From Calothrix sp. NIES-3974 (lineage in GTDB: Bacteria > Cyanobacteriota > Cyanobacteriia > Cyanobacteriales > Nostocaceae), in the NCBI RefSeq assembly GCF_002368395.1, contig NZ_AP018254.1, positions 2,728,001 to 2,792,000 on the forward strand: a DNA stretch of 64,000 bases. The letters run 5' to 3'. Within the stretch, counting starts at the first letter, position 1; each line of letters starts with the position of its first letter. Positions 24,905-34,387 of this stretch are shown here, one piece after another. Below the pieces are notes generated by a model that saw only the letters and a program-made list of their open reading frames with translations, ran no database searches and was not told the DNA's origin. The translations under genes were made by a program, and so were the position numbers.

Positions 24905-26983
24905 ATGAAGCGAACAAGTCTGCTGATGGCGGGGATAATAACCACAGGTCAAGCCACAGCGTCGGGAGTTACTAATCCACCAGTGATTCAGCCAGACAAT
25001 CCATCTCCACCAGAAGCGGAAGGAAAGGAATTCGCTGATGCTGTGATTCCTGTAACGGTTACACTACCGGAATTAACGCAGCGAATAAAGTCGGCGGATG
25101 CAGGTGGGGAATCAAAATCACAAATTCGACATCAGCATTTATTGAAAAGTATTCGTTCACAACTGAAATTAAAATCACGGGTTGATCTGTATCAATATGA
25201 CTTGGAAGAAGTCGGGGAAACAACTGATTATATTCAATCTGGTATTAATCCAACGAATTCTCAATCCCCTATTCCATCTCAATCTGAAACCAATATTCAC
25301 AATGCCATTTCCCATCAACCTGATATTTTTGATACTTCTAGGGAAGTTTCTACTTCAGGAACGACAGAATCTCCAGTTACTTCCCATCCAGTTCGGGAAT
25401 CCGCACCTAGACCAATTGCATCGGAGTTCATGGAAACAGAGAAGCGGGAAGAACAAATAGAAATACCTGGGGAAATGGAGCAGGTGACATCCGTTTCCCA
25501 ACTGGAGGATATTTTACCATCCGACTGGGCTTTTAATGCCTTACAGACCCTTGTGGAACGGTATGGATGTATTTCCGGGTATCCAGATGGGACGTTCCGT
25601 GGGAATCGTAGTATGACTCGCTATGAATTTGCCGCAGGGGTAAATGCTTGTTGGGAAATGATTAACGAGTTGATCAGCCAAAATAGGGAAAATAGGGTTC
25701 AACAAGAGGATTTGGTGGTATTGCAGCGTTTACAGGAGGAATTTACCACCGAAATTAAACAGTTACAAGCACGGGTTGCGGATTTGGAAGCTCGAAATGC
25801 AGCGTTGACAGCAAATCAGTTTTCCACGACAACAAAATTGATTGGACAAGCGATAATTAGTGTTCAGGGAACCAACTCACCGGATATGTCCCTATTCCCA
25901 GGAGATGAACGTCAGGGGAAAACCAATACAACCATGACCAGTAGCACCCAATTAACCCTAGCAACTTCCTTTACCGGACGGGATTTATTATTAACGGGAT
26001 TGACGGGGGGAAATTTGGGATCGACTGCACCCCAGGTTTTTTCTAATATGGGACGATTAGGGTTTGAATCGGATACGGGTGAGAATGATATTTATATTAG
26101 TGAATTATCCTATCGTTTTGCCCTCGCTGATAACTTGGGGATAGTGGTGGGGACAGCAGGAGTTAACCCGACTAACACATTTCGAGGTATTAATCCCCTA
26201 GAAGGTGCGGGAGATGGTTCTATTTCCCTATTTGGTCAACGGAATCCGATTTTAGCAATTGGAGGAGGGAGAAGTGGAATTGGATTTGATTGGCAAATTA
26301 GCGATCGCATGAGTTTACAAGGGGTATATACTACAGAAATCGCTAATTTTCCTGGTAATAGCGCTAATGCGGGATTAATTGGTGGACGTTATACCCTAGG
26401 CACACAGGTGACTCTTGCTCCCAGTGATAATCTCGATGTGGGGATTCACTATCTGTTTAACCATTCTCCGGATGATAATTTACGCACAGGAATCGGGGAT
26501 ACCCAACTCAGTTCACCCTTTGCACCTGCAAACGCTTTTGACCACCATGCAGTTGGTGCAACGGTTGCTTGGCGTGTGAATCCGAATTTACAATTAGGAG
26601 GTTGGGGTGGTTGGACTTTTTCCCGTCCCGTTGGTTTGAGTGGTAGGGTAGAAACAACTAATTGGGCTATATTTGCTGCGCTTCCCAATTTATTCCGTCC
26701 CGGTAATTTGGGGGGTGTAATTTTTGGACAACCACCGAAAATTACCGCTAGTACCCTTCCTGATGGTTATAATTTACCCAATTTCGCCGTCCCTGATTTT
26801 GCAACTGGTGGAGGACAGGGAGGACGGGAAGATACATCCCTACATTTAGAAATGTTTTACCGCGCTCAAATTAACAATAATTTGTCCCTAACTCCCGGTA
26901 TATTTGTTGTCTTTAACCCCAATCACAACCGCGATAACGATGCATTGGTGGTCGGTACACTTCGCGCTACTTTCCGGTTTTAA
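24905..26983 (+). CDS. SLH-domain OprB-type outer-membrane porin
   Basis: A 692-residue cyanobacterial porin. After a signal peptide and a low-complexity Ser/Pro/Thr region of about 190 residues comes one SLH domain (VTSVSQLEDILPSDWAFNAL then GCISGYPDGTFRGNRSMTRYEFA, about 199-255). A coiled-coil stretch (LQEEFTTEIKQLQARVADLEARN) leads into an OprB-like beta-barrel that ends, as porins do, in a terminal aromatic residue (RATFRF). The SLH domain anchors the porin to the peptidoglycan-linked polymer. Members have been linked to iron or general small-solute uptake; substrate here is unknown. The long N-terminal linker is larger than in most homologues. It is monocistronic. Confidence 0.92.
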   Translation: MKRTSLLMAGIITTGQATASGVTNPPVIQPDNPSPPEAEGKEFADAVIPVTVTLPELTQRIKSADAGGESKSQIRHQHLLKSIRSQLKLKSRVDLYQYDLEEVGETTDYIQSGINPTNSQSPIPSQSETNIHNAISHQPDIFDTSREVSTSGTTESPVTSHPVRESAPRPIASEFMETEKREEQIEIPGEMEQVTSVSQLEDILPSDWAFNALQTLVERYGCISGYPDGTFRGNRSMTRYEFAAGVNACWEMINELISQNRENRVQQEDLVVLQRLQEEFTTEIKQLQARVADLEARNAALTANQFSTTTKLIGQAIISVQGTNSPDMSLFPGDERQGKTNTTMTSSTQLTLATSFTGRDLLLTGLTGGNLGSTAPQVFSNMGRLGFESDTGENDIYISELSYRFALADNLGIVVGTAGVNPTNTFRGINPLEGAGDGSISLFGQRNPILAIGGGRSGIGFDWQISDRMSLQGVYTTEIANFPGNSANAGLIGGRYTLGTQVTLAPSDNLDVGIHYLFNHSPDDNLRTGIGDTQLSSPFAPANAFDHHAVGATVAWRVNPNLQLGGWGGWTFSRPVGLSGRVETTNWAIFAALPNLFRPGNLGGVIFGQPPKITASTLPDGYNLPNFAVPDFATGGGQGGREDTSLHLEMFYRAQINNNLSLTPGIFVVFNPNHNRDNDALVVGTLRATFRF

Positions 26984-26999
26984 GTAGGTAAATCAGAAA

Positions 27000-27260
27000 A
27001 GGTGATTAAGGATATCGGTGAGTGGGAAGTTATTGGATTTTGGATTTTGGATTTTGGATTATTACTCCCTTCTTGCATTCTTACAGGGAGTAGGGAGTAG
27101 GGAGTAGATGGAAAATTCATCCGTCACTCAAGACTTATAAGTTACTTGTGAGAAATCCGGGTAAGGATATCAGTGAGTGGGAAGTTTTTGGATTATTAAC
27201 ACATTTAGCGGTTAACAGTTGACCGTTGACCGCTAACCGTTAACAGTTAACAAATTTCTC
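27000..27260. repeat. Spacer built from dispersed and heptamer repeats
   Basis: The spacer holds a direct repeat (GGATATCGGTGAGTGGGAAG at 27012 and GGATATCAGTGAGTGGGAAG at 27165), tandem GGATTTT heptamers (27037-27062), tandem GGGAGTA heptamers (27086-27110), a partial ATTTCTCAC-family element (27111-27161), and a GTTAACAGTTGACCG tract near 27211-27250. It encodes nothing. Confidence 0.8.
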
Positions 27261-27301
27261 CTGAATTCTTTTTTAAAAATCTGACCAAAGAGTTAATAAA
27301 A

Positions 27302-28447
27302 ATGCAATTTAATATTCGCCGTTTATTTTACATGGGTTATGCGATCGCGGGAGGTGGTCTTTTTAGTTTGACTGTAGCACCTGCATCTGCACAATTAACC
27401 ATCGAAACCACTGGAACCATCTCTGGAACGATTCAATTACCCAGCTTTAACCCCAATTTTAATAGCCGGATTACGGAGGTGATGACGGATTCGACGGGAA
27501 CCTATTTCCGGAATATTGGTACACGCAACAATCCTAATTACGTTCCTGTTTACACATCTAATCACGTTAGATTTAGAACCAATGCCGATGGTAGCCTCAG
27601 CTATTATGTTAACTTTAGGGGTATTCCGGTTGTTTCCTTTGATTCTGTGATTACTTCACCGATTCTTTCTGAGGGTGAATTAACACCTTTCAATTATCAA
27701 GGCAGACTACCGGGAGTCAAAATGCAAGCCGTTGTCCAAGATGAATTATCATTGGGACGAGCGTTCTATACTGGAATTGTCACAGACCCAAATACGGGAA
27801 ATCGATATCAAGGAACCTTTGAATTACGGGGACAGGGACCTCGTTACAGTGATCGAAATGGTGGAGACAGTCCCACGGTATTTGATTTCAAATCAGATTT
27901 ACCCGGTACACCAACTGTAACATCTGCCAACATGGAAAATGTGCCATTAGTACGTTTACGAGTTACGGTTCCAGCGGATGCACAGTTACTTAGTCCAACC
28001 ACTGGTGGAGGGGGAACAGATCCTGTTGTCACCAATCCGGGAACGACAAATCCTGGAACTACCAATCCGGGAACTACAAACCCTGTCGTCAGCAATCCGG
28101 GAACAACGAATCCTGTCGTCAGTAATCCGGGAACTACAAACCCTGTTGTCAGCAATCCGGGAACTACTAATCCTGGGACAGGGACAAACCCTATTGCTGT
28201 AAACAATCCAGTGGGAAACACAATAGTTACACCAACACCGGACTTGGGTTTTAATCTGGGAGGAGTTGTGGCGATCGCATCTAATCCAGACGGTACAATT
28301 CCAGAAGTTGAGTTTAGCGATGGTAGAACCTACCAACTCACTCCAGAGATTGCCAAAATTTGCGCTGAAGCTCAAATCCAGTGTCGAATGAAACAACCCC
28401 AAACACAAAAATCAATCGGACCCCGTAGTCGTGTTTTGGTGAGATAA
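27302..28447 (+). CDS. Secreted protein with NPGTTNPVVS tandem repeats
   Basis: A 381-residue exported protein of no family I recognise. A signal peptide (AIAGGGLFSLTVAPASAQ) is followed by a beta-rich domain of about 200 residues (TIETTGTISGTIQLPSF onward; RYQGTFELRGQG). Then comes a repeat linker of about 60 residues made of NPGTTNP and NPVVS units (28020-28180), encoded by near-identical 30-nt DNA repeats, and a C-terminal domain ending in a basic tail (RSRVLVR). The low-complexity linker separates two domains as in surface proteins; an outer-membrane or surface role is inferred. ATG at 27302; its spacer to the porin gene is repeat-rich. Confidence 0.8.
   Translation: MQFNIRRLFYMGYAIAGGGLFSLTVAPASAQLTIETTGTISGTIQLPSFNPNFNSRITEVMTDSTGTYFRNIGTRNNPNYVPVYTSNHVRFRTNADGSLSYYVNFRGIPVVSFDSVITSPILSEGELTPFNYQGRLPGVKMQAVVQDELSLGRAFYTGIVTDPNTGNRYQGTFELRGQGPRYSDRNGGDSPTVFDFKSDLPGTPTVTSANMENVPLVRLRVTVPADAQLLSPTTGGGGTDPVVTNPGTTNPGTTNPGTTNPVVSNPGTTNPVVSNPGTTNPVVSNPGTTNPGTGTNPIAVNNPVGNTIVTPTPDLGFNLGGVVAIASNPDGTIPEVEFSDGRTYQLTPEIAKICAEAQIQCRMKQPQTQKSIGPRSRVLVR
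28020..28180. repeat. In-gene tandem repeat encoding NPGTTNPVVS units
   Basis: About five degenerate 30-nt units, each close to AATCCGGGAACTACAAACCC, keep the reading frame of the host gene. Unit number is likely to vary between strains. Confidence 0.85.
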
Positions 28448-28634
28448 TTTTGCTGGAATTTGCGATCGCCAAGGTGGAGTTAAGAAGCAAACATGCAAAA
28501 TTACCACCTGAAGAAACATAGTGATCAGGGAGTAGTGGTAATGCGGTTCGGATAAGAAAATTCATAACTCCCTACTCCCTACATGGAAAATATTGCACTA
28601 TTTGTCTAGTTTCTGAAAAATCGCAAAAAAAAAC

Positions 28635-29306
28635 ATGAAAACCGAACTGATTGAATTAATCCATCGAGTAGTTCAAGTCTTACAAATCAATATGCGCTGG
28701 ATGACATGGAATTTATTTCTAGCGTTTATTCCTTTAGTTTTAAGTATTTGGCTATTTCGTCGTTCTTCCCGTGGACGCTCTTGGGTTTGGTGGTTAGGTT
28801 TTCTCGTCTTTTTTGCATTTCTTCCCAATGCACCCTATTTACTGACAGATGTCATTCATTTGATTAATGATATTCGCACGATTCAATCGATTTGGATGAT
28901 TACGTTAGTGTTATTTCCAGTATACTTTATCGTCATTACAGCCGGATTTGAAGCCTATGTCATTTCTTTAATTAATTTTGGTCATTATCTACACCGTATG
29001 GGTAAAAGTTCCTGGATTTTGGGTATGGAATTAATTACCCATGCTTTGTGTGCAATCGGTATTTACTGGGGAAGATTCCTGCGCTTCAATAGTTGGGATT
29101 TTGTCACGCAACCGGATGCTATTCTCACCAGAGGAATTGAAGAGATTTTCGGAAAGCAACCACTAGTAATTATTTTAATTACATTTGTGATTCTCACTAC
29201 ATTATATTGGTTAATGAAGAGGGTTAGTTTGGGGTTGACAATTCAAAAAAATCCAGATTTTCAGACGAGAACCAGTAATAATCCTTATTTATTGCCACCA
29301 AAATAA
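28635..29306 (+). CDS. DUF1361 domain integral membrane protein
   Basis: A 223-residue membrane protein of the DUF1361 family with about six hydrophobic segments: WNLFLAFIPLVLSIWLF, WVWWLGFLVFFAFLPNAPYLLTDVIHL (the NAPYLLTDV signature), a long segment ending in YVISLINFG, then MELITHALCAIGIYWGRFLRFNSWD and LVIILITFVILTTLYWLM. The conserved NAPY..TD and GRF.R.NSWD motifs support the call. Function is unknown. ATG at 28635; not evidently in an operon. Confidence 0.88.
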   Translation: MKTELIELIHRVVQVLQINMRWMTWNLFLAFIPLVLSIWLFRRSSRGRSWVWWLGFLVFFAFLPNAPYLLTDVIHLINDIRTIQSIWMITLVLFPVYFIVITAGFEAYVISLINFGHYLHRMGKSSWILGMELITHALCAIGIYWGRFLRFNSWDFVTQPDAILTRGIEEIFGKQPLVIILITFVILTTLYWLMKRVSLGLTIQKNPDFQTRTSNNPYLLPPK

Positions 29307-29965
29307 ACCTATCCCCACAAAAAAACCTGATTGAAATGGATTTCTCGCAAAGTCCTAAAACTTTCAGGGAGTTGGGAATAGAAAGAAAACTAAGCCATGA
29401 ATCAAAGCTTATAGCCTTACCCAAGCAACTGAGGTACATCTAAAATTCTCTAGCTTTGATCAAAATACAAGCAAAATTAAAATCGTACCTCACCAGACCG
29501 GGAACCGCTATATTGTTAACTCATAATAAATACAGGATTGAGTAACAGGTTAATTTTTCTGCGACCCCTCTAATCGCTAACTAATTGACTGAACACTCCT
29601 TGCAGTTGCTCACCAAAGAAAACCTCGCTTGAAAATGATACAAATTAGAAAAAAGAATGCGACAGATGGATAAATGTAACCCTTGTATAACAAGAGCTTC
29701 CCAAGCTAAAATCCAAAATCCATAGACGCGTAGCGGATTGACCGTAGGGTAATCCAAAATGGTATGAGGTGTAGGGGGAGGAAGGGGAAAGTGGAGGAAA
29801 AGTGAAAAAACCACTTTCCACCTCCCATCCAGCAGGTTATAAAGGAAGAAATACCAAAAATTATTAATTATTATCGTCTGCTCACAGGTATTTTGCCTAG
29901 TTATAAAAATTGTTGACAAAACATTTACGGGGGCTAATTTGATTTTTGCATTTGGCTGGAGTGAG
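29307..29965. other. Intergenic region with two dispersed repeats
   Basis: Around 660 bp. It holds one end of an ATTTCTCAC-family element (about 29339-29418) and a small dispersed repeat (29711-29760; core CCATAGACGCGTAGCGGATT) flanked by ATCCAAAAT on both sides, which matches the inverted copy at 43630-43690. A minus-strand frame of 145 codons at 29581-30018 crosses the repeats and is not called. Confidence 0.7.
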
Positions 29966-30256
29966 ATGCAGATGACATCTGGTGATAGTTCCACTTCCTT
30001 CATACCTAACGGTATCAACCGTAATCCAACTCCGATTCAAACGGGTCATTTAAATACCATATCTGAATGGCTAAATTCCGACTCAATTAACTATGTAGTT
30101 GGAAGTCTCAACGCATGTGAAAATGTGAATATGCTGGCTGATTTAAGGCAAATTTTCCCCCGTGAAGTTTTAATTGAAGCATCGCGTTATGTCCGTGGTG
30201 TGCAACGTCAACGCTTACAAGAATGGTTGAATATCCTGAATAAGCAAGTTAAGTAA
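29966..30256 (+). CDS. Small conserved-looking hypothetical protein
   Basis: A protein of about 97 residues from ATG 29966 (a TTG 27 bp earlier is also open). It has no membrane segment or signal peptide; the second half is helical and basic (FPREVLIEASRYVRGVQRQRLQEWLNILNKQ). I do not recognise a domain. Codon use and the HIP1-free, well-formed helices suggest a real gene, and it ends 3 bp before the convergent DUF4346 stop. Function unknown. Confidence 0.6.
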   Translation: MQMTSGDSSTSFIPNGINRNPTPIQTGHLNTISEWLNSDSINYVVGSLNACENVNMLADLRQIFPREVLIEASRYVRGVQRQRLQEWLNILNKQVK

Positions 30257-30259
30257 TTA

Positions 30260-30649
30260 TTAATCTTGAATGTATTCCTCTCCCGTAATCAAGGCGATTT
30301 CTGCTCGGACAAATTCTCGACCGAGATAGGCTGCATGGTCAAGCATAGAAACAGGACAGGGTTGGGTTTGCTCAAATAACTTGACTGATAATTCTTTTGC
30401 GGTTCGACCGGTGAATAGGGTGGTGGTGGTTCGTTCGACCTTACCGCGTGCTGGAATTACCTCGCCGGTTTCGGGATTGACAGCTAAACCGCGTTCATTA
30501 ATGATATTTGTATAATGTTTGGCGCAGATTAAACCATTTTCTCGGTCGATATAAATAATAAAATATCCCTTGGGGTCAAGGTCGATATGGCGCTGGGAGA
30601 GTTTTTCGTCAATTGCGGCTAAACTGTCAATCGTTAATTCCATAGTCAC
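30260..30649 (-). CDS. DUF4346 domain protein
   Basis: A 129-residue cyanobacterial protein matching the DUF4346 type: LDPKGYFIIYIDRENGLICAKHYTN, then a linker NPETGEVIPARGK and TGRTAKELSVKLFEQTQPCPVSMLDHAAYLGREFVRAEIALITG. DUF4346 is also found next to, or fused to, tetrahydromethanopterin/dihydropteroate-like domains in other organisms, but no such domain is here. Function is not known. ATG codons at 30649 and 30643 (MEL) are both possible. Convergent with the 29966 gene. Confidence 0.75.
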   Translation of the reverse strand: MTMELTIDSLAAIDEKLSQRHIDLDPKGYFIIYIDRENGLICAKHYTNIINERGLAVNPETGEVIPARGKVERTTTTLFTGRTAKELSVKLFEQTQPCPVSMLDHAAYLGREFVRAEIALITGEEYIQD

Positions 30650-30785
30650 ATTTTTATCAACTCAGGATTTTTACTCTATATCTAAGTGTAATTACTTTTG
30701 GACAAAATTGAATACGGTTGCGGTTATTTCTAGCTAGTGGTCTGTCACAGTAAAAATGATGGATATATTTCTTTATATCCTAGAC

Positions 30786-30802
30786 GCGGGTAGGATACCC
30801 GC
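30786..30802. repeat. Short palindrome GCGGGTAGGATACCCGC
   Basis: A 5-7 bp stem just beyond the stop of the minus-strand acyltransferase-like gene (30812). The surrounding sequence, CCTAGACGCGGGTAGGATAC, has the look of a dispersed cyanobacterial repeat rather than a dedicated terminator. Confidence 0.45.
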
Positions 30803-30811
30803 ACCATCAGT

Positions 30812-31987
30812 TTAAGAATTACGAAATGGTAATTCTTGGTTAATTGCGTCGATTTCTGCTTGTTCGTGTTGGTTAACTTCAAGTATGTAGGGACAAAGAA
30901 TTTGTTGGAGACGGTTGTGGTAAAAACGGTGGAAACTGTAATTTGCGGTTGCGGGGAAACCGCGTCGTTTTTTGTGTCTACCACCTGCACCGGGATCAAA
31001 TAGTTTAATGTTGTTTGCGATCGCCCACTCAATGGGTGCATAGTAGCAAGCGTTAAAATGGAGGCAATCTATTTCCTGAAAGCTTCCCCAGTAGCGTCCG
31101 TATAGGTTTTCACCTTTGTATAAACAAAAGGACATTCCCAAGGGTTGACGGGGGTCTGCTTCCCTATAGGCTGCCATGAATAATACCCGATGGCGATAGT
31201 TGTGGTGTAGGGTTTCAAAAAACTGTTTGGTGAGATATTTACTTCCCCACCAACCAAATTTATCGCAGGTATCGCCGTAAAATTCGTACATTAAGCTAAA
31301 TAAACCTTTGGGAATTTCATCTCCGGTTAATGGTTTGAAGGTTATACCGACTTTTTCCATAGATTTCCGTTCCCGTTTAATATTACGGCGTTGATTGGCA
31401 TTAAATATTTGTAGATAATCATCAAAGCTGCTAAAACCTAAGTTTTGCCAAATAAAACTATGGTGTAACCAACCAGTAAATCCATTTTCGGCGATAATCG
31501 GTTGCCAATTCGGATCGACATAGAGAAAATGACAACCAGATATGCGATGACGGATGCAGAAAGCGTCAATTTCCCGTACCATCATCGCGGTAATTTCCCG
31601 TTCGTCCTCACTTGGTGCAATTAAAAACCGATATCCCTCTGCGGGTGTAAACGGGGTCATTCCCAATAATTTCGGGTAGTAATCAATACCCAATCTCTGG
31701 GATAAATCTGCCCATTGGTGGTCAAAAACGAATTCCCCCATACTATGACCTTTAACATAAAGGGGAGCGGCTGCAACTAAAGTCTGGTCTCGCCATAAAA
31801 TTAAATGATTGGGTAGCCATCCAGTGTTGGCGGTTGCACTTCCCGATGTTTCCAAATTCTCTAACCACGCATACTCTAAAAACGGTGTTTGCAGTGGTAA
31901 AGCCAACTCATCCCATGCAGATTGGGGAATTTCGGAGATTTTGTTTGTCCACTGAAATCTATAGCTGGGTTGATGTTGTTCAATCAT
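30812..31987 (-). CDS. GNAT/FemAB-like acyltransferase (COG3146, DUF482)
   Basis: A 391-residue protein of the COG3146 group, predicted N-acyltransferases with the double-GNAT fold of FemAB. Features: ISEIPQSAWDEL at the start, PFLEYAWLENLETSGSA, GWLPNHLILWRDQTLVAAAPLYVKGHS, RFLIAPSEDE, NQRRNIKRERK, FMAAYREADPRQPLGMSFCLYKGENLYGRYWGS and FDPGAGGRHKKRRGF. Acceptor and donor are unknown; peptidoglycan or amino-acid acylation has been guessed for the family. The frame opens at a TTG at 31993; ATG at 31987 (MIEQHQPSY) is chosen. Confidence 0.85.
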   Translation of the reverse strand: MIEQHQPSYRFQWTNKISEIPQSAWDELALPLQTPFLEYAWLENLETSGSATANTGWLPNHLILWRDQTLVAAAPLYVKGHSMGEFVFDHQWADLSQRLGIDYYPKLLGMTPFTPAEGYRFLIAPSEDEREITAMMVREIDAFCIRHRISGCHFLYVDPNWQPIIAENGFTGWLHHSFIWQNLGFSSFDDYLQIFNANQRRNIKRERKSMEKVGITFKPLTGDEIPKGLFSLMYEFYGDTCDKFGWWGSKYLTKQFFETLHHNYRHRVLFMAAYREADPRQPLGMSFCLYKGENLYGRYWGSFQEIDCLHFNACYYAPIEWAIANNIKLFDPGAGGRHKKRRGFPATANYSFHRFYHNRLQQILCPYILEVNQHEQAEIDAINQELPFRNS

Positions 31988-32166
31988 TACCAAATTGAGG
32001 TTAGGGGAGATAAAAAAGACTTTTTTCTTAGGTTAATTCAATTTGGTCTATCTTGCAGGATTGCTACCAGCATCTTTTTTTGCCCTATTGTCTAGTGTTT
32101 CCAATTCTTTCTTGGTTATAATTTCAATGCGGATATCACCAATCAGCAGTTGTAATTAATTGACAG

Positions 32167-32505
32167 ATGCCAAAAATCTACGCTCAAGGTCAAATCATTG
32201 AATGTCAACATGGAGAAAACCTGAGAAAAGTTTTGCTGAAGCACAATATTGACCTTTACAACGGTGGTTCCCAACTAATAAACTGTCGGGGAATTGGTAG
32301 CTGTGGCACTTGTGCTGTCAAAATAGTTGGTGAAGTCTCACCAGCGAATTGGCGTGATACCACAAGGCGTTCATTACCACCACATTCACCGGAGCGGGAT
32401 TTGCGACTCGCTTGCCAAACCCGGGTACTCGGCGATATTCAAGTTACCAAATATGATGGATTTTGGGGACACGGTTCTCAAATTGTCTGGGAACCATTTG
32501 CGTAA
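32167..32505 (+). CDS. 2Fe-2S ferredoxin, plant-type
   Basis: A 112-residue ferredoxin with cysteines at 40, 46, 49 and 83 (NCRGIGSCGTCAVKIVG, then LACQT), the CX5CX2C spacing of adrenodoxin/plant-like 2Fe-2S proteins with a downstream fourth cysteine. The N-terminal part differs from PetF, so it is a divergent ferredoxin, not the main photosynthetic one. It may serve a dedicated redox enzyme (partner not visible). ATG at 32167, followed 18 bp later by a small membrane protein gene with a good Shine-Dalgarno (AAGGAG), so the pair forms an operon ended by the hairpin at 32977. Confidence 0.92.
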   Translation: MPKIYAQGQIIECQHGENLRKVLLKHNIDLYNGGSQLINCRGIGSCGTCAVKIVGEVSPANWRDTTRRSLPPHSPERDLRLACQTRVLGDIQVTKYDGFWGHGSQIVWEPFA

Positions 32506-32523
32506 ATTAAGGAGATAATTAAC

Positions 32524-32871
32524 ATGGGTAGATGGACACCACTAGTATTAATGGCTGGGGGCTTGGCGATTTTACTGGGAACACTCCTAGGAATTAATTT
32601 CCCAATGGGTCGTCAAACCGCTCAACAGCCACAACCTGATCGCACTTCTGGCGTACTTCCCGCCAATATTAATGTTAATAGTACCGTCAGCGGTTCCAAC
32701 GGCACAACACCCGGTACGAGGGTTGCCCAAAGTAACGCCACTACTCAAACCGGTAGCACAGCCCAACCCACCACTGGACAAACCCAGGCTCAAGCTGGTA
32801 ACGGTACTACCACTATCCAACCGGTTCAACCTGCTCCGAGGTCTGATAGACCGATTCGCGCCCTGTGGTAG
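32524..32871 (+). CDS. Small membrane-anchored Thr/Gln-rich protein
   Basis: A 115-residue protein with one N-terminal membrane segment (TPLVLMAGGLAILLGTLLGINFP) followed by a Thr/Gln/Ser-rich, low-complexity tail of about 85 residues (TQTGSTAQPTTGQTQAQAG) that is presumably outside the cytoplasmic membrane. No domain recognised. It directly follows the ferredoxin gene with AAGGAG upstream of the ATG, which suggests a joint transcript. Confidence 0.75.
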   Translation: MGRWTPLVLMAGGLAILLGTLLGINFPMGRQTAQQPQPDRTSGVLPANINVNSTVSGSNGTTPGTRVAQSNATTQTGSTAQPTTGQTQAQAGNGTTTIQPVQPAPRSDRPIRALW

Positions 32872-32976
32872 ATTTTAGCAGATTTTGGATGTTGTGTTAG
32901 CTTCCCTACACTGGGTCAATCCCTCGGATGTCGCTTCCCAAAGTGTTCTGCAATTTATTATCCAACTTTCAAACTC

Positions 32977-32998
32977 AAGGCGCGATCGCGCCTTTTTT
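32977..32998 (+). terminator. Intrinsic terminator containing a HIP1 site
   Basis: A perfect 18-bp palindrome AAGGCGCGATCGCGCCTT (32977-32994) with T-run TTTTTTGTTTTTTT following, about 105 bp after the preceding stop codon. The loop and stem centre is the HIP1 octamer CGATCG context GCGATCGC. Confidence 0.85.
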
Positions 32999-33490
32999 GT
33001 TTTTTTGGTTTTGACCCAATCCTCCTCAGACTTACCCTTGACACGGTTTTTGTGATTATCTCGTCCTGATGCTCCGAGCCAAAAGTCTGGGAACAAGTTT
33101 TTCGCCACAGTTTGTGCATGAATTTGTCACCCGAAAAAGGGCACAAAGTACACAGCCTAGTCATTTACTCCTGACAGCAAAAATAGATTAAAGTCGTTTT
33201 TCCTACTCCCTGCTCCCCACTCCCTATTTTCCAGGGAGTGTAGACCCATAGCCAATCGGACGATACAAAAAACTAATGTATTAAATAGAACACATCCTTT
33301 GCCACAAAAGCTAAAAATAGAATATCCTGTTGTATACAGATTTTTAATTTATTTTCTGTAATATCCGCAAAAAAGCAACTATAAACATCAACAAAATATA
33401 CGTGTATTCACTGTTTTTTGAAATCTCCAATGTTGTTAACGAATCACTAAAAACAAGTCAATAAATCAAATGAGTTTGACCAAATGAATT
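32999..33490. other. Intergenic region upstream of the HD gene
   Basis: About 490 bp; contains ACTCCCTATTTTCC-type heptamer sequence near 33195-33235 and an AT-rich stretch before 33491. Frames on the minus strand (to about 33164) are not convincing. No RNA recognised. Confidence 0.5.
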
Positions 33491-34363
33491 ATGTTTAATG
33501 CCACCGAAATTTTAATCGATGCGTTTGTCAGTCAAATCCGTGATGGCTACCAACGAACCTACGGATGTTTTAAAACGGATTGCCAAGATATTATTGCTTG
33601 GGCTGGTAGTATGGCCTTGGAGAATATTGCTAACAGTGATGCGCTGTATCATAACGTTGAGCATTCCATTTTAGTCACCCTGGTTGGTCAAGAAATCCTT
33701 CGGGGAAAGCATATTCGAGAAGGTGGTGTATCATGTGAAGATTGGCTTCACTTCATCATTTCTTTGGTCTGTCATGATATTGGTTATGTTAAAGGTGTAT
33801 GTCGTCAAGACCGGGAGGATGAAGGGTTATATGCTAGTGGATGCAATGGGGAAATGATTGCTTTGCCACCGGGAGCCTCCGATGCCAGTCTAACAGAATA
33901 TCACGTCGATCGAGCGAAATTATTTATTGATGAACGCTTTGGTGGACACAAATTGATCGATGCAGAAGTGATTAAAAAAAATATTGAATTAACCCGTTTT
34001 CCCGTACCGGATGCAGACGACCATCAAGAAACTAACACTTTTTCTGGGTTAGTACGTGCTGCGGATTTAATTGGTCAATTGAGTGACCCGCGCTATCTGA
34101 AAAAAATTACATCCCTATATTATGAGTTTGAAGAAACAGGGATGAATAAAAAATTAAAATATAAAAATCCCCACGATTTACGTAAAAATTACGCTAAGTT
34201 TTATTGGCAGGGAGTATATCCTTATATTCAAGATGGATTACGTTATTTATCCCTGACTCAACAAGGTAAACAAATTATCGCTAATCTCTATTCTAATGTC
34301 TTTGTAGTTGAACATGAACGCAAGCAAGAAGAGTTAAGAGTTGTCCAGAGATTACATGCGTGA
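33491..34363 (+). CDS. HD-domain metal-dependent phosphohydrolase
   Basis: A 290-residue protein of a cyanobacterial HD-domain group. Metal-binding motifs: the first histidine in HNVEHSILV, the HD pair in LVCHDIGYVKGVCRQDRE, later DRAKLFIDERFGGHKLID and the aspartate of LVRAADLIGQLSDP. Substrate (nucleotide or cyclic nucleotide) is unknown; HD enzymes hydrolyse phosphoester bonds. It is soluble and codes alone. ATG 33491; a long AT-rich leader precedes it. Confidence 0.88.
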   Translation: MFNATEILIDAFVSQIRDGYQRTYGCFKTDCQDIIAWAGSMALENIANSDALYHNVEHSILVTLVGQEILRGKHIREGGVSCEDWLHFIISLVCHDIGYVKGVCRQDREDEGLYASGCNGEMIALPPGASDASLTEYHVDRAKLFIDERFGGHKLIDAEVIKKNIELTRFPVPDADDHQETNTFSGLVRAADLIGQLSDPRYLKKITSLYYEFEETGMNKKLKYKNPHDLRKNYAKFYWQGVYPYIQDGLRYLSLTQQGKQIIANLYSNVFVVEHERKQEELRVVQRLHA

Positions 34364-34387
34364 ACTATCAAAGGGAATAGGGAAAAA

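Noticed and set aside
28020-28180. Possible CRISPR-like array
   Set aside because: The 30-nt units are contiguous with no unique spacers and remain in frame in a secreted-protein gene.
27844-28408. Two long minus-strand frames (125 and 140 codons) antisense to the repeat protein
   Set aside because: They are shadows of the 30-nt tandem repeat, which is open in several frames; the plus-strand gene has a signal peptide.
29581-30018. 145-codon minus-strand frame
   Set aside because: Overlaps dispersed repeats and the start of the 29966 gene; no recognisable domain.
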